64,000 nt of DNA from Paenibacillus tyrphae. GTDB lineage: Bacteria; Bacillota; Bacilli; Paenibacillales; NBRC-103111. The DNA lies in NCBI RefSeq assembly GCF_024158745.1, contig NZ_JAMZAW010000012.1, positions 1 through 64,000 of the forward strand. The letters are read 5' to 3'. The translations under genes and the position numbers were made by a program. The notes under the pieces were generated by a model. It did not search any database. It saw only the letters and a list, made by a program, of their open reading frames with translations, and was not told where the DNA came from. Within the stretch, counting starts at the first letter, position 1; each line of letters starts with the position of its first letter. This document shows positions 23,529 through 32,619 of this stretch, in pieces.

Positions 23529-24580
23529 CCTTCCATAAACAGCTTCTTGGTCAGCATGGTGGCTAAATGATCGACAGACATCACTTGAATGCCAATCAGA
23601 GGCGCGATCTGGCTCCAAATCGAAGAGCCGTGGTTCGATAAAATAACCAGCCCCGTCTCTTTTTCGCGGTTAAAGGTGATAAAGGAACTCGATCCATACG
23701 TTCCTCCGTTGTGCCAATGCGTAGTTGTGCCGTCCTTTTCTTTGAACCTCATCCAACCGAAACCGATTCCGATCCCTCGGCCCGGCATTATGGCATAATG
23801 CTCCTCTAAGCATTCCGCAATCGCCGGGCCGAGGGGAGCATCGAAATGGCTTAAATGCGCATCCAAATAGTTAAGCATATCGGTTATCGTCGAACGGACC
23901 GCCCCGGCGCCCCCCATCGTATCAAGGAAGTCCCAATGCTGCATAGGCTTGCCTTTGGCGTTGAATACGGGAAGAAGCTGTCCGGCCTGTTGTCGGCTCG
24001 TGCCTGTTCCGGAATCCGTCATGCCAAGAGGATTAAATATTTGTCCGGCCAGCGCTTCATTCAAGCTCATGCCCAACCGTCTGGAAAGCAGCCAGCCAAG
24101 TAAACCGAAGCCGTAATTGGAATAGCGGTGTTTGCTGTTCTTCTTGGGACTCTCCGACAAAACAGCCTCGATGAAGCGGGTATCGTCATAATTCGCGTAA
24201 GGATTCAACCGATTGGTTATGGCGGATCTAAAATTCCCCGGTACGTCGGGCAGGCCGGCGGTGTGCGTAACAAGCTCCAACAGCGTTGTTTGATTGGCAA
24301 ATGAGCTGGAAGACCATTCCGGGACGAAAGCCGAAAGCCGATCGGAACGGCTCCACATCCCGTTCTGTTCTCCTATGGCGAGTAAGAGGCCGATCAAGGT
24401 TTTGGTAATCGAGCCGATCTCATAGATCGACTTCGTGCAGTCAACTTCTTCGGATTGTTGCCCAGTCCATATCGTTCGTGCGGATTTCCGGATCAAACCG
24501 ACCGTTAAACGATGTGTCGGGAGATTCGCCCATCGGTGAATGCGTTTCTGAGACATGATATTTGCCATAGTGTTATTCAA
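23525..24580 (-). CDS. Beta-lactamase-family serine hydrolase
   Basis: 351 residues of the class C beta-lactamase/penicillin-binding-protein fold: catalytic SxxK in IGSITKTL (about residue 57-60), YSNYG as the YxN box, and HNGGTYG as the HxG box. Such proteins hydrolyse peptides or esters; true beta-lactamase activity is not implied. No signal peptide is evident, so it may be cytoplasmic. The 3' end overlaps the convergent MFS gene by four bases. Start as given; inner ATGs (e.g. nine codons in) are possible. Confidence 0.85.
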   Translation of the reverse strand: MNNTMANIMSQKRIHRWANLPTHRLTVGLIRKSARTIWTGQQSEEVDCTKSIYEIGSITKTLIGLLLAIGEQNGMWSRSDRLSAFVPEWSSSSFANQTTLLELVTHTAGLPDVPGNFRSAITNRLNPYANYDDTRFIEAVLSESPKKNSKHRYSNYGFGLLGWLLSRRLGMSLNEALAGQIFNPLGMTDSGTGTSRQQAGQLLPVFNAKGKPMQHWDFLDTMGGAGAVRSTITDMLNYLDAHLSHFDAPLGPAIAECLEEHYAIMPGRGIGIGFGWMRFKEKDGTTTHWHNGGTYGSSSFITFNREKETGLVILSNHGSSIWSQIAPLIGIQVMSVDHLATMLTKKLFMEG

Positions 24581-24668
24581 GCTAACTCACCTCGATTAGC
24601 GTTTTTTATTTTTGATATTATAATGATATCATTATTAGAAGTAATTTACAATTGGCGTATAAAAAATA

Positions 24669-24929
24669 AACGTCGTCCTTTCGGAGCGACGTGAGCTTGT
24701 TGAAAAAGTGGTGACTTGAGGCAATAGAGGTGTACGAGGGGGTGGGGTATCTACTTCCGGTCGCTGTTGTCAGCGGGAAATTTTAATTGAAGCCGCTTAA
24801 CAGCGGGTATTTCCCGCAGACAAAGGCGAACGCTATCGCTCCTCCAGTAGATACCCCACCTCCGTATGTTTTTCTATTTCAATCAAAAATCTCTTTCTCA
24901 ACACTCTGAAACGCCATCCTATTGGGGCG
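24669..24929. repeat. Structured repeat, copy A
   Basis: The long gap before ArsR holds a nested hairpin element. Ends GTGAGCTTGTTGA (24691) and TCTCAACACTC face each other; inside, a perfect 15-bp stem GGTGGGGTATCTACT with AGTAGATACCCCACC; further in, GCGGGAAAT with ATTTCCCGC. Small GC hairpins (24671-24691 and about 24911-24929) flank it. Copy B at 41.3 kb has the same stems with different, still paired bases. See findings. Confidence 0.7.
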
Positions 24930-24966
24930 ACTAAATCGGAGAATATGGTGGTATTTTGCTAAAGCC

Positions 24967-24994
24967 TTGATTTGTAGCAATATCGTAGTACAAT
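24967..24994 (+). promoter_or_regulatory. Promoter giving a leaderless arsR transcript
   Basis: TTGATT (24967-24972), 16 bp, TACAAT (24989-24994). Transcription should begin at or next to the ATG at 25001, and no ribosome site precedes that ATG. Confidence 0.5.
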
Positions 24995-25000
24995 GGTTTT

Positions 25001-25291
25001 ATGACTACTCAAATAATGTTTAATGATGAGCAAAGGGTCAAAATATTTAAGGCATTAGCTGATGAAACAAGACTGGATATCATTCGAACGCTGTACACCA
25101 ACAAGAAGGAGATGAATTGCGGAGAAGTAATGGACATTCGCGATACTTCGAAATCGAATACTTCGTATCATTTGCGTACATTAAGGGAGGCGAAATTGAT
25201 CAAGGTACGAAAAGAAGCTCAAACGAAGTATATGAGTATCGATATAGAGACTTTTCAAACTTACTTGCCCGGATTTCTGGATACGCTGTAG
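25001..25291 (+). CDS. ArsR-family transcriptional regulator
   Basis: 96 residues forming one ArsR winged helix (KIFKALADETRLDIIRTL, then TSKSNTSYHLRTLREAKLIKVRKEA). The metal boxes of classical ArsR/SmtB are not evident, so it may sense something else. The promoter hexamers end six bases before the ATG, so the message is probably leaderless. An MFS exporter follows after 79 bp containing a GTTCAATA-GT-TATTCAAC dyad, its likely operator. Confidence 0.87.
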   Translation: MTTQIMFNDEQRVKIFKALADETRLDIIRTLYTNKKEMNCGEVMDIRDTSKSNTSYHLRTLREAKLIKVRKEAQTKYMSIDIETFQTYLPGFLDTL

Positions 25292-25317
25292 AAAGAAATC
25301 TATTTTTTTGTTTATTA

Positions 25318-25335
25318 GTTCAATAGTTATTCAAC
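25318..25335. promoter_or_regulatory. Candidate ArsR operator before the MFS gene
   Basis: GTTCAATA, two bases, TATTCAAC: near-perfect dyad of the kind bound by ArsR/SmtB proteins. Confidence 0.5.
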
Positions 25336-25370
25336 TACAAAACTAATTTCGATAGGAGAAGGTAATTAGC

Positions 25371-26552
25371 ATGAAAAAATTAACAGCATTATTTTTCCTC
25401 ATCATGTTTGTGATCGGTACCGATACATTTTTGATTTCTCCGCTCATCCCCACCCTTCAGAGCTTGTTTCATATCTCGACCGAGTATTCCGGTTGGATGG
25501 TGGGAGCCTATGCTTTAGGTTATGCCGTATTTGCACTGATTGCCGGACCGCTTTCCGATGGATGGGATCGAAAAAAAGTCATGCTTTCCGGCATGGTTTG
25601 CTTCTCGGTTTCAACAATATTATGTGGCTTTGCCACAGGCTTTTGGTCGATGTTTTTATTCCGTTTTTTAGCCGGAGTCAGCGCAGCATTTACAGCGCCT
25701 CAAGTCTGGGCATCCATTCCGGCTCTGTTTCCTGCGCCAAAGATCGCCAAAGTATCAGGAATCGTAATGGCAGGCTTGGCTGCTTCCCAAGCGTTCGGCA
25801 TACCTATTGGAAGCCTGCTTGCTACAACCCATTGGTCTTATCCTTTTTTTACAATCGGTGCATGTTCGCTGTTGGTGGCGATATTTATTTTTTATGCTTT
25901 GCCCGAAATGAAACCGAAGCAAGACCAAAGATCCAAGGTTCCAATATTTAAAAGATACGTCCCACTATTGACAAGCCGAATAGCGAGAATATCTTTCCTG
26001 GCTCATTTCTTCTTTCAATGTGGATTCTTTGCTGCCTTTTCTTTCATTGGAAAATGGATGACGGACCGCTTTCACCTTTCGATTGATCAAGTGGGGTACG
26101 TGATGTTTTTTCTTGGTCTTGGAAATATGGTCGGGAGCATTAGCGGTGCTTATGTGATCAAAATACTGAACCGTTTCAATACGATGGTTGTGGGTTTTCT
26201 TGTCTCTATTGCATGTTTTATTGCTTTGCCTTACCTGCCATCGGTTTCGGCTTTCGAAGGTGTATACTTTTTAATTTTTGTTAATATGGGAATCGCATTT
26301 CCGCTGATTTTGGGACTGCTGAATTCGTTAAATCCGGCAATCCGCGGCACGATCTCAGGCTTGGCCAATTCGATCATGTACGCTGCGACAACACTCGGCT
26401 CTTGGATCGCAGGCTTGATTTATGCGACTTTTAACGGTTTTTCTGCCGTAGGCATTTTTGCAGCTATTTGCTTTGCCGGTTCGTTGTTATCTTTTATATT
26501 CAGTGGTATTTTGACTACTCACTCGAAAACAAAAAAGGAACTTGCATCTTAA
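25371..26552 (+). CDS. DHA1-type MFS exporter
   Basis: 393 residues with 12 membrane helices; motif A GPLSDGWDRKKVMLSG and RFLAGVSAAFTAP mark a drug:proton antiporter of the DHA1 class. It follows the ArsR gene and has its own AGGAGAAGG site. The stop codon TAA directly abuts the ATG of a transposase gene, so the 3' end may have been altered by insertion. Substrate unknown. Confidence 0.88.
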   Translation: MKKLTALFFLIMFVIGTDTFLISPLIPTLQSLFHISTEYSGWMVGAYALGYAVFALIAGPLSDGWDRKKVMLSGMVCFSVSTILCGFATGFWSMFLFRFLAGVSAAFTAPQVWASIPALFPAPKIAKVSGIVMAGLAASQAFGIPIGSLLATTHWSYPFFTIGACSLLVAIFIFYALPEMKPKQDQRSKVPIFKRYVPLLTSRIARISFLAHFFFQCGFFAAFSFIGKWMTDRFHLSIDQVGYVMFFLGLGNMVGSISGAYVIKILNRFNTMVVGFLVSIACFIALPYLPSVSAFEGVYFLIFVNMGIAFPLILGLLNSLNPAIRGTISGLANSIMYAATTLGSWIAGLIYATFNGFSAVGIFAAICFAGSLLSFIFSGILTTHSKTKKELAS

Positions 26553-27806
26553 ATGCATATAAGAGTTCAAATGGATGATATTCCAAATCTTCCGAAATTC
26601 AACATACTAAGTATTCGTGAGAATGAATTTGATTTTCTAATACAAGTGGTGACGAGCTCTTCACCTTTTGCTTGCCCTCATTGTGGATGCATAGCGAATC
26701 TCTATAAGCACGATAACAGGGAACATATTTGTATGGATTTGCCTATCCACGGAAAGTGTGTAGGACTTCTTATAAAGCGTCAGAGGTATCGTTGTCGTGA
26801 ATGTTCTCAAACCTTCTGGGAACGTTTAGACCACACCATTGACGAAAGACGGAACTGCACCAAGCGATTGTTGACTTACATTGAGAAGCAGAGTCTTAAA
26901 CGAACATTCGTCAGTATTTCAGAAGACGTAGGGCTTAACGAAAAGACGATACGCAATATTTTTCGGGATTATATTAACCGTCTGAAAGAAACGTTACGGT
27001 TTGAAACCCCTAATTGGCTTGGTATAGACGAAATTCACATGATTAAACCAAGATGCGTTCTGACCAACATCGAGGAACGTACTTTGTTAGACGTTCTGCC
27101 CAATCGGAGCAAGGAAAAGATTGTAGGCTACCTCTCACGCCTTCCAAACAGAGGACGAATACAGTACGTTGCTATGAATATGTGGCAACCGTACAAGGAC
27201 GCTGTGAAGGCTGTATTGCCCAAGGCGACTATCATTATTGACAAGTTTCACGTTGTCCGTATGGCGAATCAAGCGTTAGAAACCATCCGCAAACAGCTTC
27301 GAGAGGGCTTAACACCGAAGGAACGTCGGGGGCTTATGCACGACCGTTTTATCCTTCCGAAACGCCGCAAAGAGCTCACTGAGATGGAAAAGATAACGCT
27401 TGACCTGTGGACTGAGAATTACCCTTCTCTCGGTATTGCGTATGAATTAAAGGAGTCCTTTTTCGATATTTGGGAAAGCGATACAAGACAAAAGGCATTC
27501 CTCAAATACCACGTTTGGAAATCTAAAATACCCAAGGAACTCCTATACGCTTTTGAGCCTCTTACAAAGGCTATGGCAAACTGGGAAGAAGAGATATTCG
27601 CCTACTTCGACCATCGCATCACAAACGCCTATACGGAGTCTCTGAACAGCCTTGTCCATGTCATTAACCGTTTAGGCAGGGGCTATTCATTTGAAGCCCT
27701 ACGAGCCAAAGTTCTCTTTACAGAAGGACTTACAAAGGAGCGTGGAGAACTTCTTGGTATCGACATTTCAACCATGATAGAGAAATTGGAGAAGGGCGAA
27801 ATATAA
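26553..27806 (+). CDS. ISL3-family transposase
   Basis: 417 residues: N-terminal zinc finger (FACPHCGCIANLYKH ... YRCRECSQTFWERLDH), helix-turn-helix, and a DDE-type core with LGIDEIHMIK, IIIDKFHVVRMANQAL and an acidic residue near NAYTESLNSLVHVINRLGRGYSFEALRAK, typical of ISL3. Length is full. I could not find convincing terminal inverted repeats on either side, and the ATG begins the base after the exporter stop codon, so this may be an immobile or decayed insertion sequence. Confidence 0.88.
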   Translation: MHIRVQMDDIPNLPKFNILSIRENEFDFLIQVVTSSSPFACPHCGCIANLYKHDNREHICMDLPIHGKCVGLLIKRQRYRCRECSQTFWERLDHTIDERRNCTKRLLTYIEKQSLKRTFVSISEDVGLNEKTIRNIFRDYINRLKETLRFETPNWLGIDEIHMIKPRCVLTNIEERTLLDVLPNRSKEKIVGYLSRLPNRGRIQYVAMNMWQPYKDAVKAVLPKATIIIDKFHVVRMANQALETIRKQLREGLTPKERRGLMHDRFILPKRRKELTEMEKITLDLWTENYPSLGIAYELKESFFDIWESDTRQKAFLKYHVWKSKIPKELLYAFEPLTKAMANWEEEIFAYFDHRITNAYTESLNSLVHVINRLGRGYSFEALRAKVLFTEGLTKERGELLGIDISTMIEKLEKGEI

Positions 27807-27867
27807 GCCCTTTTCCACTATGATTGGAAGGATCGATGTAAGTGAACGACAAGGAGAATCCCATAAT

Positions 27868-28404
27868 ATGATACATAAAGTGATAGCGAGATCAATAGGC
27901 AGCGCAATCCTCGCCCTCGTCATGGCTTCGATGATCGGATGCGGTACGAGTACTCCAACTTCAGCCTTAAACGATAACGTTCAGCATGCGCCTTCGGGAA
28001 ATAAGCCGGAAGAAGTGAAAACGACCATAGCTTCTTCGCCATTGGAATCGTGGGTCGGGGAGTATGAATTTTCGGAATACGCCCCTCCGGATCAAAATAT
28101 GTTTTATCGAATTTCGATATATAAAGAGGATAAAAGCTACTACGCGAAAATAGAAATCGATGGCTTTCAAACGATGAAAAGACTTCAGGCACACGTGGAG
28201 GGGGACGGCAAAGCGGTAAAAATCATTTTTGACAAATATTTGCCCGATAACTTATGGGAGTCGTATAATCCCGGAGACATCTTATTGCGTTTGGAAAAAA
28301 CGGATTCGGCCTTGAACACGTTTTGGGAGAAAATCCAACCCATGCTCAAGGATCAGGGCGAATCCGGCGATACTTACTTTAAGGCGGCGGCTCGCTCAAG
28401 CTGA
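27868..28404 (+). CDS. Putative lipoprotein of unknown function
   Basis: 178 residues beginning with a lipoprotein signal peptide (IGSAILALVMASMIGC, cysteine about residue 25), a short Ser/Thr/Pro spacer, and a beta-rich domain (ESWVGEYEFSEYAPP, FYRISIYKEDKSYYAKIEIDG) that resembles small lipocalin-like secreted domains. It should be anchored to the outer face of the membrane. ATG 27868 follows AAGGAG. It lies just after the transposase; no partner is evident. Confidence 0.7.
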   Translation: MIHKVIARSIGSAILALVMASMIGCGTSTPTSALNDNVQHAPSGNKPEEVKTTIASSPLESWVGEYEFSEYAPPDQNMFYRISIYKEDKSYYAKIEIDGFQTMKRLQAHVEGDGKAVKIIFDKYLPDNLWESYNPGDILLRLEKTDSALNTFWEKIQPMLKDQGESGDTYFKAAARSS

Positions 28405-28453
28405 ACTCGGGGCGGCAATAAAACCGGAGATTTCATGGCTGGGAGAGATTTGT

Positions 28454-29356
28454 CTATTGTGCCGCATCCTCTCCGGATTGACGAATAATCCGAACGAGAT
28501 TTGCGGCAGCGGCGGACAAAGGCTCGTTTTTGCGGGTACAGATGGCAATTGTATTTTGCAACCGGACGTCCTGAACGTAAACCCGGCATAACTCGCCGCG
28601 CTGTACATATTCCCGTACGACCAGCGAAGAAACGAAGTTGGCGCCATAGCCGGCGATAACGGCCATGATCGCTTCATGCAATCCGTTGAATTGCAGCGTG
28701 ATTCGGGGTTTGGATACGTTATAGGTTCGGCATAAAGCCAGCAGCCTTTCCCGTGTCGAGCTTCCTTCCTCCCGCATGACGAAAGGCTCCTTCATCATTT
28801 CGGCCAGCGAAACTTGCTGATTCGCATATTTGTGATTCGGCGCTACCACGAACCACAGCTCGTCGCGAAACAACTCTTCCGTTTGAATCGTATCCGGGTA
28901 TTCTTCCGCCAGTCCTCCATAAACCGCAAGGTCCACTTCCATCTGTAAAAGCTGCTTGAGCGCATCGCTTGAATTCGTCGTTGTAATCGTCATTTCTACC
29001 TGTTCGTATTGCTGTTTAAACTTCGCGATCCAAGCGGGGATCAGAAACTGGGCCGGCAAATAGGTTGCAGCCAATCGAATATGTCCGTTCGTGCCGTTGC
29101 GGTATTCGTGACAAAATTGATCGATTTGCTGTTCTACCGCAAACAGCCTTTTTGCGAGCAGCGCCATTTTTTCACCGGCATCCGTCAGGGCAATTCCTCT
29201 TCCACTAGGCTTCAATAGAGGAATGGAGAGCTCCTTTTCAAATTTTTTGATCTGAGCCGTAATGGCCGGTTGGCTAATATTCAACAGTTCGGAGGCGCGG
29301 GTTACATTTCCGGTAGAAGCGATCGTATGAAATAGCCGCAGGGCATGCAGATTCAT
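28454..29356 (-). CDS. LysR-family transcriptional regulator
   Basis: 300 residues starting at MNLHALRLFHTIASTGNVTRA, a normal LysR helix-turn-helix, followed by an effector domain. A 15-codon upstream extension lacks a ribosome site. It is divergent from the O-methyltransferase gene 125 bp away, across an AT-rich gap with ATATAT-type dyads, and probably regulates it. Confidence 0.9.
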   Translation of the reverse strand: MNLHALRLFHTIASTGNVTRASELLNISQPAITAQIKKFEKELSIPLLKPSGRGIALTDAGEKMALLAKRLFAVEQQIDQFCHEYRNGTNGHIRLAATYLPAQFLIPAWIAKFKQQYEQVEMTITTTNSSDALKQLLQMEVDLAVYGGLAEEYPDTIQTEELFRDELWFVVAPNHKYANQQVSLAEMMKEPFVMREEGSSTRERLLALCRTYNVSKPRITLQFNGLHEAIMAVIAGYGANFVSSLVVREYVQRGELCRVYVQDVRLQNTIAICTRKNEPLSAAAANLVRIIRQSGEDAAQ

Positions 29357-29480
29357 GACAAGTCTCCTTAATTCTATATATAAAATATATGGAACAGTCA
29401 AAACAATATATTATATTTATGGTTCTAAATCAATTAAAATCAACGTTGAAGTCAAATACAATACAAGGAGATGGGATAAA

Positions 29481-30152
29481 ATGAATGCATTGGACATGTG
29501 GAGCCGGGTCGATCAGTATATAACGGAGAAACTCATTCCTCACGACACCGTGCTGGAGCAGGCTTTGTCCGCAAACCGGCAAGCGGGCTTGCCGCCGTAT
29601 GACGTATCCGCAGCCCAAGGAAAGCTGCTGCAATTATTTGTCCGGATGCAAAATGCCAAGCGAATTCTGGAAATCGGGACGTTGGGAGGCTACAGCACCA
29701 TTTGGATGGCAAGGGCGCTGCCGGCGGGTGGACGTCTCGTTACCCTGGAGCTCGATCCGCGGCATGCGGAGGTTGCGCAGGCGAATGTATCCCTTGCTCA
29801 GGTGGCGGGCGTTGTGGAAATCCGGGTAGGGAACGCGCTCGAACAGCTGGCTAAGCTGGAAGAAGAAGGAACCGCGCCTTTTGATCTCATATTCATTGAC
29901 GCGGATAAGCCGAATAACCCCGGATATTTGAAATGGGCACTTCGCTTGTCCCGCCCCGGGACGATCATTATTGGGGATAATGTCATCCGCGGCGGCGAGA
30001 TCCTTGACGAAGCCAGCACAGATCCTCGTGTCAATGGCGTCAGGGAGTTTTATGACCTGCTGGCGCAAGAAGCCCGAATCTCCGCTACGGCGATTCAGAC
30101 CGTTGGCAGTAAGGGATACGATGGGTTCGTCTTAGGCGTCGTTAACGGATAA
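29481..30152 (+). CDS. SAM-dependent O-methyltransferase (YrrM/CCoAOMT class)
   Basis: 223 residues of the cation-dependent O-methyltransferase family: SAM motif RILEIGTLGGYSTIWMA, LVTLELDPRHAEVA, and metal-binding FIDADKPN and IGDNVIRGG. It transfers methyl groups to hydroxyls of small aromatic or catechol-like substrates. ATG 29481 has AAGGAGATG ten bases upstream. The divergent LysR gene is its likely regulator. Confidence 0.9.
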   Translation: MNALDMWSRVDQYITEKLIPHDTVLEQALSANRQAGLPPYDVSAAQGKLLQLFVRMQNAKRILEIGTLGGYSTIWMARALPAGGRLVTLELDPRHAEVAQANVSLAQVAGVVEIRVGNALEQLAKLEEEGTAPFDLIFIDADKPNNPGYLKWALRLSRPGTIIIGDNVIRGGEILDEASTDPRVNGVREFYDLLAQEARISATAIQTVGSKGYDGFVLGVVNG

Positions 30153-30285
30153 TTCGGCGAAAGCAATGCGCGAGGCAGAATAGCAATCCGCAAGAAACCG
30201 TGCCCCTTTTTATATGCTAAGATGGAGCAGTAAGGTCAGGCGATAGGACATTCATTCCAATCGAATGCAAAAGGAGCGGATTCGT

Positions 30286-30765
30286 ATGCAAAAAATTACC
30301 CCTTTCTTGTGGTTTGACGGCAAAGCGGAAGAAGCGATGAATTTTTATACCTCCATCTTTGCAGATTCGAAGATCGAAAGCGTCACACGCTACGGAGAAG
30401 GCGGACCCGGTCCGAAGGGAGGGGTCATGTCGGGAACGTTCCGGCTTAACGGGCAAACGTTTATGGCCTTAAACGGCGGTCCGCAGTTTACCTTTTCCCC
30501 GGCCGTCTCGTTCTTCGTGAACTGCGAGACGCAGCAGGAGATCGACGAGCTGTGGGAGAAGCTCTCCGAAGGCGGGGAGAAAGGAAGATGCGGCTGGCTC
30601 ACGGACAAGTTTGGGCTCTCGTGGCAGATCGTCCCCAAGCTTTTGGGCGAGCTGTTGCAGGACAAGGATGCCGGGAAATCGGCGAGAGTGATGCAGGCCA
30701 TGCTTCAAATGGATAAACTGGACATCGAAGCTTTAAAGCGGGCTTATGAGGGATCGCTCGACTAA
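30286..30765 (+). CDS. VOC/PhnB-like (glyoxalase-fold) protein
   Basis: 159 residues with the PhnB signature [21 protein letters not shown] and a C-terminal [15 protein letters not shown]. Many of these are annotated as 3-demethylubiquinone methyltransferase but lack SAM motifs; they are vicinal-oxygen-chelate fold proteins, some giving antibiotic resistance. ATG 30286 follows AAAGGAGCGG. Monocistronic, sharing a terminator with the convergent MFS gene. Confidence 0.85.
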   Translation: MQKITPFLWFDGKAEEAMNFYTSIFADSKIESVTRYGEGGPGPKGGVMSGTFRLNGQTFMALNGGPQFTFSPAVSFFVNCETQQEIDELWEKLSEGGEKGRCGWLTDKFGLSWQIVPKLLGELLQDKDAGKSARVMQAMLQMDKLDIEALKRAYEGSLD

Positions 30766-30775
30766 CGCACTATTC

Positions 30776-30820
30776 CGGGCCGTACTCTCTTTTGAAGAGG
30801 GGTACGGCCTTCTTTTTATT
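30776..30820. terminator. Bidirectional terminator
   Basis: GGCCGTAC-CTC / GAG-GTACGGCC hairpin (from 30778 to about 30809) with T-runs on the forward side and A-rich sequence on the other. Confidence 0.8.
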
Positions 30821-30827
30821 TTCACCG

Positions 30828-31994
30828 TTAGGCGGGCTTGACTAAAATCTTCTTCCCCCTCGTGAAGCTGACCAAGGCAGCCGCGAGTCCCATCACCAGG
30901 ATGAAGCTTGCGGCCCAAGGATTAAACTGGAGAGTGGAAGTAGCGTTGACCATGAATCCCCCTGTCCCGGCTCCCGCCGCCAATCCCAAATGCACGATCG
31001 ATGTGTTCAGGCTAAGAACCAGATTCGACGACTCGGGCGCTTGTTGAATGAAATAGCTTTGGATCGCCGGGCCGTTCGCGAACATGGAAAATACGATGAC
31101 GGCCAGCAGCGCCAGCCCGATCCCGGGCACATCCGTAACGAAAGGCAGCACAGCCAGCGATGCGATATGAACGGCAATGCTGAACGTAATAACCCTGGCC
31201 GCTCCCCATCGATCGACACCGTAGCCGCCCAGACGGGAGCCGATGGCGCCGAAAATGCCGAAAGCCAGCATAATGATGCTAATGTTCGAGGCTTTGACAT
31301 GAAGGATGCCTTGAAGATACGGCGTCAAATAAGTAAACAAGATCGAATTTCCCGATTCCCGGAAAAACGTGAGCAGCAGGCCGCTTACGATAACGACGCT
31401 TCCCAGCACTTTGAACTGCTGACGGAAGGAAACCGGCGCGTCCCCTTCGATATCCGGGAGAAGTCGCAAGATGACAACGGCAATGAGTAAGCTGAATAAG
31501 CCCAGAATCAAGAAGATGGATTGCCAATTCAGCCAATTCGTTATGGCGATCCCGATCGGAACGCCTAAGATCATGGCGCTGCTAAAGCCTAGAACGATGG
31601 TACCGATGGCGCTGCCCAGTTTCTCGCGGGGGACCAATTTGGCGGCCACGCCCAGCGCTACAACAAGATAGACGCCCGCGCTTAGCCCCAATATGACGCG
31701 GGAAGTCATCAGGATGACGATGTTCGAGCTCCCGAACGATACCAAACAGCCCATGATAAAAAGCGCCAGCGAGCCTAGCAATACTTTTCTGCGTCCCAAA
31801 CGGGCAGTGACGGATACCACAACCGGGGTACCAATGGCGAAGGCAAGGGAGTAAGCGGTAATCAATTGCCCGGCAAGGGCGAGTGAAATGTTTAAGCTAT
31901 CGGCAATAACATTCAGAATGCCGGATACGACGAGCTCGGAGGTTGCCGTTAAAAACACGCCTAGCGCAAGAGTGTAAATAGACATGCGATGCAT
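30828..31994 (-). CDS. DHA1-type MFS transporter
   Basis: 388 residues and 12 membrane helices; SELVVSGILNVIADSLNISLALAGQL is typical of the AraJ/YdhP/PbuE-like subgroup that exports arabinose, purines or drugs, and TARLGRRKVLLGS is motif A. Divergent from an HxlR regulator 197 bp away, which presumably controls it. Substrate unknown. Confidence 0.9.
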   Translation of the reverse strand: MHRMSIYTLALGVFLTATSELVVSGILNVIADSLNISLALAGQLITAYSLAFAIGTPVVVSVTARLGRRKVLLGSLALFIMGCLVSFGSSNIVILMTSRVILGLSAGVYLVVALGVAAKLVPREKLGSAIGTIVLGFSSAMILGVPIGIAITNWLNWQSIFLILGLFSLLIAVVILRLLPDIEGDAPVSFRQQFKVLGSVVIVSGLLLTFFRESGNSILFTYLTPYLQGILHVKASNISIIMLAFGIFGAIGSRLGGYGVDRWGAARVITFSIAVHIASLAVLPFVTDVPGIGLALLAVIVFSMFANGPAIQSYFIQQAPESSNLVLSLNTSIVHLGLAAGAGTGGFMVNATSTLQFNPWAASFILVMGLAAALVSFTRGKKILVKPA

Positions 31995-32190
31995 TAGAAA
32001 TCATTCCTTTCCGCTGTCCGGGACAGCAGCCGAAATCGAGGCATGGCCGGCGTATGCCGATTCGGCAGTTGGGATTGCGAGATCTCTTGGTTGTATTATA
32101 ATAAGGGTACATATTTTATGTAAGAAGGCAAAGTGTTTGGATATTATCCAATTATTTTGACTAACTAAATAAAAGTAAGTAGGTGGAGGC

Positions 32191-32553
32191 ATGGAGCCTG
32201 CAAAAGAAGAGGAGAAAGGGTTCTCGAACATCTGCTCGGTGCTGCAAATTTTAGGGGCGAAATGGGCTTTCCTGGTGATTGCGGAGCTATCCAAGGGCCC
32301 AAAACGGTTCAAGCAGCTTCATCGGGATGTGGCGATCGTCCGGACGCAATCTTTAACGGATGTGCTGCGGCATTTGGAGAATAACGGGATTGTCCGTCGC
32401 GAAGTATTTCCCACGGTTCCCGTAACCGTACAATACTCGTTGACGGAAAAAGGTTTGGATTTTCAAGCTGCTCTCAAGGAAATGGAGAAATGGGCAGCCA
32501 AGTGGGGAAAGCCGGAGGACGGGAACCCGCCGGAGGAACAAAGGCAAGCCTAA
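32191..32553 (+). CDS. HxlR-family transcriptional regulator
   Basis: 120 residues with the HxlR winged helix (NICSVLQILGAKWAFLVIAELSKGPKRFKQLHR ... LTDVLRHLENNGIVRREV) starting with the usual Cys at about residue 15, a thiol that in relatives senses aldehydes or oxidants. AGGTGGAGGC precedes ATG 32191. Divergent from the MFS gene, its likely target. Confidence 0.9.
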   Translation: MEPAKEEEKGFSNICSVLQILGAKWAFLVIAELSKGPKRFKQLHRDVAIVRTQSLTDVLRHLENNGIVRREVFPTVPVTVQYSLTEKGLDFQAALKEMEKWAAKWGKPEDGNPPEEQRQA

Positions 32554-32558
32554 TTAGA

Positions 32559-32595
32559 AGAACCGCGGTCCATTCGCTGGATTCGCGGTTCTTTC
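32559..32595 (+). terminator. Terminator after hxlR-type gene
   Basis: AGAACCGCG (32559-32567) with CGCGGTTCT (32584-32592). Confidence 0.7.
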
Positions 32596-32619
32596 ACGTT
32601 GCCGGAGCGCGCCGGCTTT

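Noticed and set aside
23525..24580. A true class C beta-lactamase
   Set aside because: The fold motifs are present but there is no evident signal peptide; the family is broad and mostly not beta-lactamases.
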